From positions 15,872,001-15,936,000 of the forward strand of contig NC_061154.1 of NCBI RefSeq assembly GCF_905220365.1: a stretch of DNA of 64,000 nucleotides, given 5' to 3'. This stretch comes from Vanessa cardui. Its lineage: Eukaryota; Arthropoda; Insecta; Lepidoptera; Nymphalidae. Below the pieces are notes generated by a model that made no database searches, was not told the origin of the DNA, and saw only the letters and a list, made by a program, of their open reading frames with translations. Below are positions 24,106 to 35,191 of the stretch, one piece after another. The first letter of the stretch is position 1. Each line of letters opens with the position of its first letter. The position numbers and the translations under genes are program-made.

Positions 24106-24118
24106 GTTGCTAAGCAAC
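24106..24118. promoter_or_regulatory. Palindromic X-box-like motif (RFX type)
   Basis: GTTGCTAAGCAAC is a perfect palindrome close to the RFX X-box consensus GTNRCC(N)RGYAAC. It sits in a GC-richer patch (about 24070-24200) with GGGCGGAACGG just downstream. RFX sites mark promoters of ciliary genes in animals. No adjacent first exon could be identified. Confidence 0.35.
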
Positions 24119-24658
24119 GCGAACACTGTGGGCGGAACGGAGGTGCAACTATTCGAGTTTTTTCCACTGTTTAATTTGTCCTCGAGACAGACGGTTAAGG
24201 TTGGGTGACTTTTATGTAATAGTACAATTATTATACTGTTTTCAAAATAAATTGTATTTACTTCAATAAAATTCTGTTTATGTGAAGTATCATAAAGGGA
24301 ATATTATTATTTGCGCATTCGACAGTTATAATTACCTAAAATAATTATTATTTATATTTATTTTACCGATATTTCACCTTGTATATCGATTACTTTGATT
24401 TTTAATTCATTAATATCATAAATACTTTTTAACACACGTATTTTAAATTCCTTTCCTCATTTCCATGGTCACTTTTTCTGTTAAAGCTTGTGATTAAAAA
24501 CTTGCATAAACGTTATCACGTCACGATGTTAGCCGGTGATATCGTTTATGCATTAATACGTCAAGATCTAATTATGTACGACTTTTATGTATATTTTAAA
24601 CAAAGATTGTTAAATTTATATCGAAAAAGAGAGCAAAAAGCTATTTATAATATCATTT
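24119..24658. other. AT-rich spacer
   Basis: Nothing recognised beyond the GC-richer patch that continues to about 24200. Confidence 0.3.
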
Positions 24659-24811
24659 CATAGTATAAAACAAAGTTGCTTGCCGCTATCTGTCCCCATG
24701 TATGCTTAGATCTTTAAATTACGGATTTTGATGCGGTTTTTTTAATAGAGAGAGTCATTCGAGAGGAAGGTTTTTGTGTATAATACATGGAAACCAGGGC
24801 GGGTCGCTAGT
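24659..24811 (+). repeat. Interspersed repeat (family C)
   Basis: From CATAGTATAAAACAAAGTTG through GCTTAGATCTTTAAATTAC to GGGCGGGTCGCTAGT. A second, more decayed copy is at 29496-29634. A common lepidopteran repeat from memory; parent element not assigned. Confidence 0.7.
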
Positions 24812-25398
24812 GTAAGTAAATCAAGGCAAAGTAATAAACGACAACACATAAGAACATACTTCTACGAAGTAGAAGTTAGACTTTCATTTTAATTACTAAT
24901 GATCAGCGTTTAATTTGACTATTGAATGACCACTAACAATAAGCAATAACATGTTATACGTTTATTTTTATTTATTACTTTTTTTTTGCTAAACTTTATT
25001 CTTTTAACTTATTTTTGCTTTCAACTCCGCTCTGTATAAATCACTTTTGTTGCTCTTATTCGTTACCGTTAAATGATCGAGCGTTGAAATTTTGCCAGAT
25101 TTTTAAGTCATCTCCTTATCGAACCTGTCACTGCCACTAGAGCAAAAAAATAAAGAAATGCATTAAACGAGTTTCAAGTCTAGTATTAATTACATCATAT
25201 CATTTTATATAATAGTTGTGTAAATATGCTGACTAGTTCTTTAAAAGTATGAATATGTCGTTGTCGATCATAGAAATATCAGCACTTGACAACTGTTAGT
25301 TAAACCCTATTGAAAACGCGCACATCGGTACACAGTTGAGGGACCAAGAGCTCTTAATTCAAATGCATCTCTTTGGATTGGAGACATATCTTAATAGT
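24812..25398. other. AT-rich spacer
   Basis: Nothing recognised. Confidence 0.3.
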
Positions 25399-25566
25399 TC
25401 AGTGCGGGTCTTCTTTGATATCCAGACTCCAGAGGCTCTTAGAATTTCTCGAAAATTTAACAGATTTAATAGTTTGACTCAATGCTCCAGCATCAACATC
25501 AGGACATATCCCAGGATCAACATAATCGCCTTTTGATATGTCTTCTAGACCAATGAAGCATATTGC
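25399..25566 (-). pseudogene. Exon-like minus-strand frame, possible gene fragment
   Basis: After an acceptor-like GTGTAG, the minus strand stays open for 55 codons to a TGA at 25399-25401. The translation starts AICFIGLEDISKGDYVDPG, continues through CPDVDAGALSQ, and ends LDIKEDPH. Balanced charged and hydrophobic residues and a GDYVDPG turn look protein-like. No family recognised and no start codon context. Beyond the stop a different frame (MSPIQRDAFELRALGPS) also looks coding-like, which would fit a frameshifted remnant. Confidence 0.25.
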
Positions 25567-25836
25567 CTACACCTACATATATAATAAATTAAATCTCATT
25601 TATTTCTACATCTGTAACAAGACATAATAAAACGTACTCACATAATAAGAACTACGTATAATTATTTCGCTTTTAAATAAATATTTATTTGCAGTAAATA
25701 AAATATTTATATTTTTTTTTTGTACACAACGACGGTACATTTATTTACAAGATGCAGAAACTAATTAGCTGGTCATTCTTTATTTAGCGTTGTTTCTTCA
25801 CTTGCCATTTAATATTTTAATTTAGTTCGATTTTCA

Positions 25837-26016
25837 CAACAACAACAGCCTGTTAATTTCCCACCACTGGGCTAAGGCCTCCTCTCCCTTTTGAGGATAA
25901 AGTTTGGAACATATTCCACCGCGCTGATCCAATGCGGGTTGGATATAATACACATGTGGCAGAATTTTTATGAAATAAGTCACATGCAGGTTTCCTCACG
26001 ATGTTTTCCTTCACAC
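25837..26016 (-). repeat. tRNA SINE, 3' portion
   Basis: Minus-strand copy covering the tail (CAACAACAACAGCCTG on plus) to the CATCGTGAGGAAACC region; the tRNA-like head is lost. The plus-strand ORF at 25891 runs through it and is not a gene. Confidence 0.8.
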
Positions 26017-26394
26017 TACCAACACACACATTTTGATAGTATTCCTGAAGATAGAAGTACGTCTTATATAAATTTATTTTTGGTCAGCCTTTATATTGCC
26101 TGTTTGGTAAAGAAAAATCATTCACTCCATTAATTTGATATTCCTCTACTCTTTTACTATTATCATATGTAGTTATGTACTTACGAGTACAAGAAAAGTC
26201 GGTACAGTGTTTTTCTAAATGTTTTTATAAGGGAAGTTAAAGAGCTAAGTGTCTCTTTAAAAGTTTATATTTTCTAACTTTTGCAAAAATGGGAATTGTT
26301 CTGTAGGAGAAGGCTTATAATATCTTATTCTTATTATTTATTATCTTATTGGCTGCCCTCATTTAAAATTGACGTGAAGTGGTGCATGTTTTTC

Positions 26395-26640
26395 CTTAAT
26401 TGCGCAGTAAAATGGGCCATCTTATGACAATATCTCCCCATCGACCATAGATTTGTAAGAAATATTAACCACTTCTTACATTCCAAATACGCAATTAATG
26501 TTATAAAGGGAGATGTTATAATTCTTGTTCTTGTAGTTACCTTCGCCTAGTCACCCATCAAACCGGAACAAGAGGATTCTCATAATGAATGTCCGAATTC
26601 GTGATACCTACCCAGAGTCTTGTACGAAGCCGTTAATCAA
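26395..26640 (-). repeat. Decayed copy of interspersed repeat family B
   Basis: Recognisable from scattered identities: TTGTAAGAAATATTAACC, CACCCATCAAACCGGAAC and TACCTACCCAGAGTCTTG, in the order expected for a reversed copy. Clearly older than the copies at 7.0 and 62 kb. Confidence 0.6.
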
Positions 26641-27906
26641 TATATTAACTGAAGAATTTCTCCTTAAATAACACCAGCCCTCAAAACTAATAACTAGATA
26701 AGACAAACAAAACAATAAGCCTGTTTCGTGGGTAATCGTTGTGGTTTGAAAATCAAACGAACCCAAACCTAACGGTTACGCATGTTGTTTCTAGAGTCGA
26801 GTATTTTTGAAGCTGTTTTTTTAATTCGGTGAAATAATGTAACTAGCTGTAATTGTCAGGCTATTCGTTATATTGGCATATATTCGTTGGCCAAATTTTG
26901 CATATTCCGGTATGTTAAAACTAATATAACAAGGACGTATAAATTTGACCAGTATCTTAAAAAATTTTGTGTTTCTCGTTTGGAAAACCTCTTATATATT
27001 GTATTGGTTTGCCTGTGACGAGAAGACTTCGTCAATCTTTCAGTTACTTATCGGTCGTCTGCCTGCCAGGTTAAGAGTCGTTAGATATGTAATTATATAT
27101 CCATACAAATAATAATAAAGCGCTCGCACTGATGTACACGTGATATGTGTGAAAGTTTGTTGCATCAGATCTGGGGGCACGGCAGTGCCCCCACCAAGTC
27201 GAGCAAAAAAGCAGCACGGCCGTACCATCCTTTTCTCGAAGCAATTCAGGCCATTTTCGACCCCCTGTAACTTCGTTGTGGATAAAACTAGAAGACTGAA
27301 TTTTCAGTAACCATGCAAGCATTGTAAAGACACGGTATATTTCAAATTTCATTCAATTTGAACTAGTAGTTTAAGAATTATAACGGGTCAAAGTTTCTTA
27401 ATTTTGTCACTCACTCACTGACTCACCGATCATCAAAATTCTAAGGCACTTCTAGCAGACCTAGAAGCTTCAAATTTGGAATATAAGTAGTGTTTAGTGT
27501 ATGAACCAAGGAAAAACTAAAATAATTAACAAAATGATAAAATTAAAAAAAAAAAAAATTACAAATTCAAAGGAAGATTATTTATTATATTATTATAATA
27601 ACAATATAATAAATTTATTATATTAATAAGCTTTCGAAAATGTTTGTTAATTGTGTAATTACGTTCTCAACTAGTGCACACTTATAACTACAAGACCAGA
27701 CTAAACTATGACCATGTTTCTTTACATTTCCAAAGACCGCTTTTCCTGTATTTATTTATTATTTTTTAATTTATTTTATAATATTATTAAATATTTGGAT
27801 ATTATGTATTATTATTTTTAATAATAAAATTAATATTATTAATAATAGTATATATTATTAATAATAATATACATATTAATATTTTAGTGTATTAATTACA
27901 TAAAAT
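26641..27906. other. Repeat-derived stretch before the Helitron remnant
   Basis: Contains TCACTCACTCACTGACTCAC (27409-27428) and GGCACTTCTAGCAGACCTAG, which I know as parts of lepidopteran Helitron-like or unclassified repeats. A minus frame (27071-27352) with EVTGGRKWPELLREKDG also looks repeat-derived. From 27590 to 27880 the DNA is almost pure A/T with many short palindromes. Confidence 0.4.
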
Positions 27907-28218
27907 ATGGATATCGGTTCTGCAGTATTCACATCCGGTCAAGCTTACGTGGCACTTTCGAGAGTTACAAGTCTGGGCGGTTTACATCTAATTAACATCG
28001 ACTTTGGAAGTGTTAAAGCGCAGGAATCCTCAATTTGTGAATACAACAGACTAAGAATCATTTACCGTCCAGATTTGTCAAAAATTTTAACATCAAGGCC
28101 TCCCAGAAAAACACATAGAGATAGGGAGTGGGCTCTTAGAAAAACTGTAGCTGAAGCTCAAGAAGTAGTACCGGAAAAGAGAAAACGGAAGGCTACCTAC
28201 AAAAATAAGAAAAGTTAA
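27907..28218 (+). pseudogene. Helitron Rep/helicase, C-terminal fragment (PIF1-like motif VI)
   Basis: The frame reads GSAVFTSGQAYVALSRVTSL, then GGLHLINID and EYNRLR, which is the C-terminal end of the PIF1-family helicase domain of Helitron transposons. GQAYVALSRV is helicase motif VI with its Arg. A Lys/Arg-rich tail ends at 28218. Known role: the Rep/Hel protein drives rolling-circle transposition. Only about 100 of well over 1000 residues remain, and sequence just upstream is AT-rich with stops, so this is 5' truncated and inactive. Part of the tail is repeated out of frame at 28220-28322. Confidence 0.8.
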
Positions 28219-28322
28219 TAATTCAGAGAGAGGGCTTTAAGAAAATTCGTTGCTGGTAGATATAAGTAGAAGGTACCGAAAAGAAAAAAAGTAGAACTGT
28301 CTACAAAATACAAAAAGAAATG
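28219..28322 (+). repeat. Degenerate tandem duplicate of the Helitron tail-coding segment
   Basis: The bases after the stop (GGGCTTTAAGAAAATTCG, then GGTACCGAAAAGAAAAAAAG and CTACAAAATACAAAAAG) parallel the coding segment at 28128-28216, which has the same order of words. It carries an internal stop and no longer encodes the tail cleanly. Confidence 0.6.
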
Positions 28323-28324
28323 AG

Positions 28325-28721
28325 ATTCCATCAAAAACAATACTTGTCAAAAAAACCAAGTCTCGCAACTCAGTTGTTCTGCGGTAAAAAGTTGTGAGAT
28401 CCATGTAATACCAAGTCTTATCCATGTAATACTTAAGCGACTTCCTGTCTTAATACGTCCACTCCCTAAGACCACGATCGTGGTCCATATATTGACTTGG
28501 TCATCGCACTAAATAATTTAATTAACACGTGTTTTTATGCGATGGCCGAGTCAATATATGGACCACGATCGTGGTCTTAGGGAGTGGACGTATTAAGACA
28601 GGAAGTCGCTTAAGTATTACATGGATAAGACTTGGTATTACATGGATCTCACAACTTTTTACCGCAGAACAACTGAGTTGCGAGACTTGGTTTTTTTGAC
28701 AAGTATTGTTTTTGATGGAAT
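28325..28721. repeat. Long inverted repeat: two 184-bp arms, 29-base spacer
   Basis: Arms at 28325-28508 and 28538-28721 are complementary without gaps. Only two positions differ (28498 and 28501), and both would be U-G pairs if the plus strand were transcribed. The spacer 28509-28537 is AT-rich. The left arm begins directly behind the Helitron tail. The same short peptide frame (starting MDKTWYYMDLTTFYRR) appears on the minus strand of the left arm and the plus strand of the right arm, simply because of the inversion. Confidence 0.93.
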
Positions 28722-28867
28722 AATATTTACTCAAACCTACGCAGGTTCGAGACCCAAATTTGAACTGGAAATTGCACCCTCACGGCACGTAACAAAGTTT
28801 CACTTCAATAGTTAATAAAGTACATTATCGACTTGTATTTGATCCATACTAGCATTCACTTCTCCAG

Positions 28868-29087
28868 CATTCCGCATTCCAATGCGGGTTGGTGGAATAC
28901 ACATGTGGGAGAATTTCTATGAAATTTGTCACATGCAGGTTTCCTCACGATGTTTTCCTTCACCGCTGAGCACGAGATGAATTATAAAGACAAATTAAGC
29001 ACATGAATCAGAAGTGCTTGCTTGGGTTTGAACCCGCAATCATCGGTTAATATGCATGCGTTCTAACCACTGGGTCATCTCAACTCA
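28868..29087 (-). repeat. tRNA SINE, tail-truncated
   Basis: Minus copy from TTCCAATGCGGGTTGG (plus reading) to GGGTCATCTCAACTCA, thus containing the A and B boxes but lacking the 3' tail. Confidence 0.85.
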
Positions 29088-29495
29088 TTTTCATATTAAG
29101 AAAATATATTTTATTTTAATAATCACATAATTTCTTAATAGCTTAGTAGCAATATTTATTTTATTTGAGATTCAAAATTTCTATTTCAAACTCCATAGAC
29201 CGCATGTCATATTTTTAACCGATAATTGAATAAGGATGGCAAGTTTGCCCTAGTTATCATATATTAATATAACCTTACCCTACATACGGCGTAGTGTAAG
29301 TAGTCTATATCATTGTGTCTATATTATAAGTACACTTTAAAGTTAGCGATGTAAACTATCCGTTTTATGTTTGGGTTGTAACGGCAATTTCGTACAAAAT
29401 ATTGAGTAAAATAATAAGGTTTGATCGCGGTAATAATTCGTATGTTATGCAAGACAAGAAGGTATTTAAACCCAATTCGTGGTTATAGGCTCCTC

Positions 29496-29634
29496 ACATA
29501 GTATAAAACAAAGTCTCTTACCACTGCCTATCCCTATGTATACTTAGATCTTTAAAATTACACCACAGATTTTTATGCGCTTTTTTTTAATAGATAGAGT
29601 TAGTTATTCGAGTGGAAGGTTTTTGTACGTTATT
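29496..29634 (+). repeat. Interspersed repeat (family C), decayed
   Basis: Second copy of the element at 24659-24811 (CACATAGTATAAAAC, TACTTAGATCTTTAAA, ATAGATAGAGTTAG), without the GGGTCGCTAGT end. Confidence 0.65.
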
Positions 29635-29670
29635 CAAAGAAAATGTAGTAATAAACATCACAAAAGACAA

Positions 29671-30267
29671 AATCAAAATCACAATAAACTTTATTCAAGT
29701 AGGCTTTTACAAGCACTTTTGAATCGTCATTTAACAATTAAGTGAAGTGAAGTAGATTCTACCGAGAAGAACCGGCAAGAAACTCAGTAGTTACTCTTTT
29801 CCAACATTTAAAAAATATTAGTTATATATGTATGTAATGTATCCCGCCTGGAAGTCAACAGGTATTAATTCCACACTTTTTTATCATCTGTAAAATCTTG
29901 TATCTAATAATATGCTTTTTCTACCAATGTAAAAATATACATTGGTAGAAAAAGCATATTATTAGACAAACAACGATTTGAATTTACGAATGTGCAAAGT
30001 TAAAAATGTCTGCGGAATTTTATTATAAAAACGGATACCTAGCACCAAGAAAGATTTATTGACTTTGCGGAGTCGGAAACTTGGCGTTATAAGCTTATCC
30101 TTAATTCTAGAGCACATAGAATGATTATTATCACTGATTTTATCAAAGTGATCAATGTTACTGTGAATATACGTATACATAATATTGTTGTAAACATTGA
30201 TAATTTTAGATCTTTCTAATGTGATTTCGTAAATAAACAAATTCTGAAGTATTTTGGGGATCAGCAT
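29671..30267 (-). mobile_element. Non-LTR retrotransposon 3' end with ORF2 C-terminal fragment
   Basis: The minus frame at 29962-30267 contains KLITPSFRLRKVNKSFLVLG and IRFYNKIPQTFLTLHIRKFK, the C-terminal end typical of a family of Jockey/CR1-like LINEs in Lepidoptera (identified from memory). The plus-strand sequence 29671-29960 (AATAAACTTTATTCAAGTAG, GAAACTCAGTAGTTACTC) is the reverse complement of its 3' UTR; a second copy lies at 58081-58435. All upstream reverse transcriptase and endonuclease sequence is missing. A 29-bp stretch has been doubled in inverted orientation at 29903-29966. Confidence 0.75.
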
Positions 30268-31862
30268 TGCACCCGTGCGACGCCAGAGCCGGTCGCTAGT
30301 TGATGTATAAATCTTTTGATTTTTTTTTATTATTAATTAAATAATCATTCCTGTTTTTCCTATCACGAGATTCTAGTTAGTCCAATGTGATCATTGGATT
30401 ATAAATGTTCTCTTCATTAATAAAGAGATTAATGAAGAAGTAAACTCGAGCAAAATATTATTTCCAATTTTTGTTGCTTAGTAATTTTGCCGAATGTGTA
30501 TCTATTTTAGTGAAATCTGTCTCATTTCAATCAAGGACGTTGTTTCAGACGCCGACGTCTCGATCTTAAATATCCGACGTCTCGTCTCGGATTAAGAGAA
30601 AAACACTTTTCCAGTGAATTTCTTGGTAATGAAACAGTTCCAACTAGCGGGTCAGTTTCCGATCACCTCACCTGATGCTTAATAAAGCCCATACATTTTA
30701 CGTATACAATTTCGTTACAAAACATTTCAATTTATTTTTTCTCATTTTATTTAGTATGTTGGTACCATTGACTCGGTAATGAATCGATCCATTATAAAAC
30801 AATAATGAATGGATTGTTTAGATTAGACCTTTGTTCGGCTCGTTAGTGCAGGTACCATCTAATAACTAGCGTGCAGGTGACATTGGCTGCCGCCGACCAA
30901 CAATGATGTGATTGCTTTATTCCGCTTTGAGGAGGTAAATGAGTCACCGTAATGACATTTGCCCGTGGTTCTCAATCACAAATCCACGGAACACTGCAAT
31001 TTCATGAAAACGCTCATGAAATTGAAATCATGTGTGGATGGGCCACTTAATAAGCTAAAAATAATACAACCCTGATGCATTTTATTCATATTCAAATATA
31101 TACTTTGAAGTAAATAATACATTTTTCCAACATGAATTCAAAAAGTAGATGCTTGTTTTGTACTCACAATGTATCTTCTGAAATTCCTGTTAAATATTAT
31201 TGAATGAAATGTCCCCACTCACTGGTAGCCTCGATTATATCGTACCATTAAGTACAATAGCATCTATAGATAAAGCATTGACTTATGCAAGCCCTCCTGG
31301 GTAGGTATGACCCCAAATAATTTAATGTAAATATCTAATTTATTACAGCTTGTACTCCAAAGTAGCCTCTTATTTCATCAAATCGGTTGAGTTTATTAAA
31401 ACTTATAACAACTTCAAGTTTACGTTGTTCATAACAGATTCAGATATACAACTACCTACCTGAGTAACAGTAATCATGGGATCGGATAGAATGACTTGTT
31501 TTCCTTCCTTTTATATTTTCTGCTGTGTCCTCGCGTGTAGGGAGCACACAGGAGCTGTTTTTAAGTACTCTTTGTACCCTGATAATGTGTTTGCAAAATT
31601 ATTTTTGTTCATTTTTAGATAAGGTGAATTTTCACTGACAGATAAAAAGATAGTAAGGAGTAACTTAGGCTACGAAAATATTATTTTTGTTAAATTCAAA
31701 CGCGTAAAAGGTCGCGGGCACAGCTAGTTTTCTTACAAAATCATTAATATTTTCCTTGAGAAGTGTGCCTGACACCGTGGGATAGGTACAGTTAATAAGA
31801 GGCACGTCCAGATTTCTCTGATTAATACTGAATTTCAGGTTCATGGGTGTCTTATATCTCGG
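30268..31862. other. Spacer with repeat scraps
   Basis: A GAGCCGGTCGCTAGTTGAT end at 30285-30303 is a repeat terminus. A small hairpin CAATTTCATGA...TCATGAAATTG is centred near 31012. A fragment of repeat family B lies at about 31282-31312 (TATGCAAGCCCTCCTGGGTA). No exon recognised. Confidence 0.35.
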
Positions 31863-31867
31863 TCAGT
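31863..31867 (+). promoter_or_regulatory. Candidate initiator in a GC-rich patch
   Basis: CGGTCAGTGATTG resembles the initiator at 49545 (GGTCAGTGACGG). It is followed by a GC-rich patch (about 31890-31930) and a GTAAGTAT donor at 31994. The exon end would be a run of T, which is unusual, so support is weak. Confidence 0.25.
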
Positions 31868-31994
31868 GATTGCTTGGTGTCTGATGTCACAGCGGCTCTC
31901 GTTCCGGCCGACGCTCGAGGCGAGTTTCGTCGAAATTTCATTTACACATGTTTTTTTATTTTGTTTATACAAATATGTTTGTTGTTTTTTTTTG

Positions 31995-32651
31995 TAAGTA
32001 TCTCGGTAATGTTCTATTTTTAAATTAGTTCAAGATACGTATTATTCCGGCTATGTGGTTTATGTAAGTTTTATGATTTTAATGAAGACTTAGCGATTGT
32101 ATTTGCTTTTGACTTACCATGAAGCCACTGCATTGATTCGTTATCTATGCAGTATTTCATCAAATTTTATCATTGATTCATTATCTCGCGTTTTCGTTCA
32201 CCACCTGCTGGGCGAACTCAAGCTGGCTTATCACATAAGCACCAAATTGTCCCCACAATAAGAAGGATAAGAATAGATCTTAACTAGACTCCTTCAATCG
32301 TGGTCATAGAACAAGTCCTCAACAAATTCTGTCTTAAGTGTAGTAGGTTGTAGCAAATAAAGATTCTCTGTCCAAGTTTTATTAATTTCGTTGTGGGCAC
32401 GCGTATATCGCTAAACATATCTAACAGAATAAAACGTTTGAATTTCCTCTTCGCTTGTGGAAAAATCGAGGAAACTCTTATCTGAGTCCGTTCTTCGCTA
32501 CGCGAATTCGTTTTTGGAGCGCTCTAGACCGTCATAAAAATCCTTCATTTGTTGATAAACCGACCTTAGAATTACTCAGGCTTTGAATACGACAATACTC
32601 TAAACTGGCTGTTGAGCTTTAATAGTACGTAATAAAGTAAAGTGATTTAAA
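31995..32651. other. Spacer, nothing recognised
   Basis: No repeat or exon that I can support. Confidence 0.3.
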
Positions 32652-32947
32652 GTAACAGCCTGTACATTTCCCACTGCTGAGATAAGGCCTCCTCATCCAT
32701 TAAGGAGAGTGTTTGTAGCCTGTTCCACCACGCTGTTCCAATGCGGGTTGGTGGAATGCACATGTGGCAGAATTTCGATGAAATTAGACACATGCTGGTT
32801 TCCTCACGATGTTTTCCTTCGCCGCCGAGCACGAGATGAATTGTAAACACAAATTAAGCACATATATATAGTGGTGCTTGCCTGGGTTTGAACCCGCAAT
32901 CATCGGTTAATATGCACGCGTTCTAACCACTGAGCCATCTCGACTCA
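32652..32947 (-). repeat. tRNA SINE, near full length
   Basis: Plus reading starts TAACAGCCTGTACATTTCCC and ends GAGCCATCTCGACTCA. The tail is of the GTAAAGTAACAG type rather than CAACAACAG, the same subfamily as 53681-53990 and 58830-59120. The minus frame at 32647 lies inside it. Confidence 0.88.
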
Positions 32948-35191
32948 CTACGTAATAATATACCATTATTGCGGTTATCCTGAAGACGCGTAAAGAGAGA
33001 ATTCCTACATATAGTTGCTTAACATTTTATTAAGCGTGAACTAATTGTAAATATTTTTATCAAACGACAAAGGTTCTAGAATAATGGAGAAAACACGACA
33101 TTAAATAACGTTAGTACCGTGTCGAGTGCAGTTATTGCACATACATTCCATATTGAACTCGACTTTTATTGCTTAATAGTATTACGTTATATTTATCAAT
33201 TGCGGCACGTGTAACAAGCTCCGACGGATATGTAGCATATTTGTTTTATCCGCATACTATACATTGCTGTTTATGTATACCGTAACGAGAATATTTAGCA
33301 AATATATGCGTAATCGTGAGCTGAGTGTTGAAGAGAGTCGTTCGTCGGTCAGGTTCACGGTCGTACTGTCGTGCGCTTGTAGATGGCGCTCGTTTCTCAA
33401 GAACGTAGCGTTTTAGTTGATAAGTTAATTTCTCGTCGTAATCTTGCTTGAATATTGTACATTTAGCTACGTGCTGTTGGGTGTACATATCAGTTTTGTT
33501 CGAGGGATTTCATTAACAAGAGTAACAGTAACAGATGAATTCGAATTTCAGTGATTCTATAAATTAAGAATTAATATTTTTGTGATGGTAATTACCTCCA
33601 GTCTTATCATCGATAATTGCCGTTACATAAGGTACACTTCTTAAATTGAAAGTACTTTATCATGACCAAACAAAACAGTAATAATCTTATTTAAATATTG
33701 TTTCGAGCAAGGCGCTAAAAATTAAGGCTTAAATTAAATCTGGAGGTGTGCGGTAATTGTACTTTTTTTTAAAAATAACCTATGTGTGTCAACCTTATGA
33801 AGTAAATTTATTTGTTGTATGGGACATAAAATGTAAAATAAGGATAAATTAAAAAATATATATGTATGACATACTTAAAGCAAGATAACAATCCAGTCCA
33901 AGTGCATGCACATAAATAATATCATAAAAAAACATGTTTTTAATAATACAATATACATACTTATATAATAGCTATAGTTAATGTTAAACGAAGGAATGTT
34001 ACCTACACGTTGACTAACATCTGAGGTAGAAACCTATCCAGCTCGATTTTATGTATGATAATCTTCCTAGTGGCCACTAATTCTCAATCCCGGTTTCCTG
34101 GGGTTACCACATTCCAAAATTGGAAGCAACAGATTGCTGCCTCAGACCCCGATAAGTAGATCTAATGTTTATAGTCTTGGGTTTTAAATAATATTGTGTT
34201 TACAATATTTTTTTTCGCGCTCCACCGTGACGAGTGAGCATGATATAAGTTTGTATGTATTCGTAGGAAATGGTGTGAAAAAATAATTAAAAAGATATAA
34301 ATGCGAGTTCATGAGATACCTAGAGAATGCTGGATAGAATAGCGCGGTGGCAACAGCGTACGCTGTTTCGATTTAAGGAACGGACCACTAATTCCTCAGG
34401 GCTGGGTAACTAGTGTAGTAGTAACCCAGCCCTTTAGAAGGATTTCAACGTCTCCCTTAGAACAGTTTTCTTATCTAAATGTGATAATTTCTATAATTCC
34501 GTTTAATTTATATATATTTAAATAACCATCATGTTTCTTATAAATTTTCTTTATGATAATAAAATTGTTTAAAAATACAATATGCTTAACATAATTTCTT
34601 TACTTTAAAAACATTCGATAAAAGTCTAGGATTTTTTTTTTTTTTAGAGCCGATTAATATTATTTTTACTATATTTATACTTATCGATAAATTAGACTTT
34701 TATTATCTTAAGAAGTAGTTTTAGGGATATTTAAGATGTATTTACATTTGACGTTAGAGGTAAAGAGAAAGAAAAAGAATTTGGTCTTAAATTGGTGGTG
34801 GTTTTTTGATAATCTATTTAACAGCTATTGGCACACTATTTGTTTTATCACAAGATATATATTTTTTAAGTTTGAATTATTGGCACAATTAATATATCTG
34901 AGAGGCTATAGTTAGCGGTGATTTGGGCAACATTTCAGAAAAAACTTATTTGAAAGTATATAAATTTCGTATATAAGTCGTCGTAGTGAAGATTTTAGAC
35001 AATGCATAATAGTGTCTGTTGCGAACACGCAATTGAATTAGGTCGACTTACGTGAGGACCCCTTCATCCGAACTCGGTTATCGGACGCACGTCTAAACCA
35101 AATCTTATCATCGCGAAGGTCCCGAGTATAAAGGTTTAATTTGGTTTCGTATAGTTATTTATTTAGTTTTATTTGTTCATTCTTAATTTAG
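32948..35191. other. Spacer with a CTCF-like core and GC-richer patch
   Basis: The region 33300-33440 is GC-richer and holds TAGATGGCGC at 33380-33389. An imperfect hairpin (AGGGCTGGGT...ACCCAGCCCT) lies at about 34398-34434. A patch at 35040-35130 has an open minus frame but no recognised family. Confidence 0.35.
33380..33389 (+). promoter_or_regulatory. CTCF-like core TAGATGGCGC
   Basis: Matches the ten-base core YAGRKGGCRS of the CTCF consensus; the three bases before it (TTG) do not match CCA. It lies in a GC-richer patch. Confidence 0.25.

Noticed and set aside
27590..27880. Dense AT palindromes resembling an origin or matrix-attachment region
   Set aside because: Simple A/T sequence yields such palindromes by chance; nothing else supports a function.
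28237..28815. Two ORFs sharing the start MDKTWYYMDLTTFYRR
   Set aside because: They are the same sequence read from the two arms of the inverted repeat, not a gene pair.
33246..33488. Minus ORF of 80 codons in a GC-richer patch
   Set aside because: No domain, no splice support; composition follows the patch rather than a protein.
35040..35180. Minus frame with DDKIWFRRASDNRVRMKGSS, superficially like a homeodomain third helix
   Set aside because: The WF-x-N-R-R order is not met and no upstream helices are present; it is probably chance or an old repeat.
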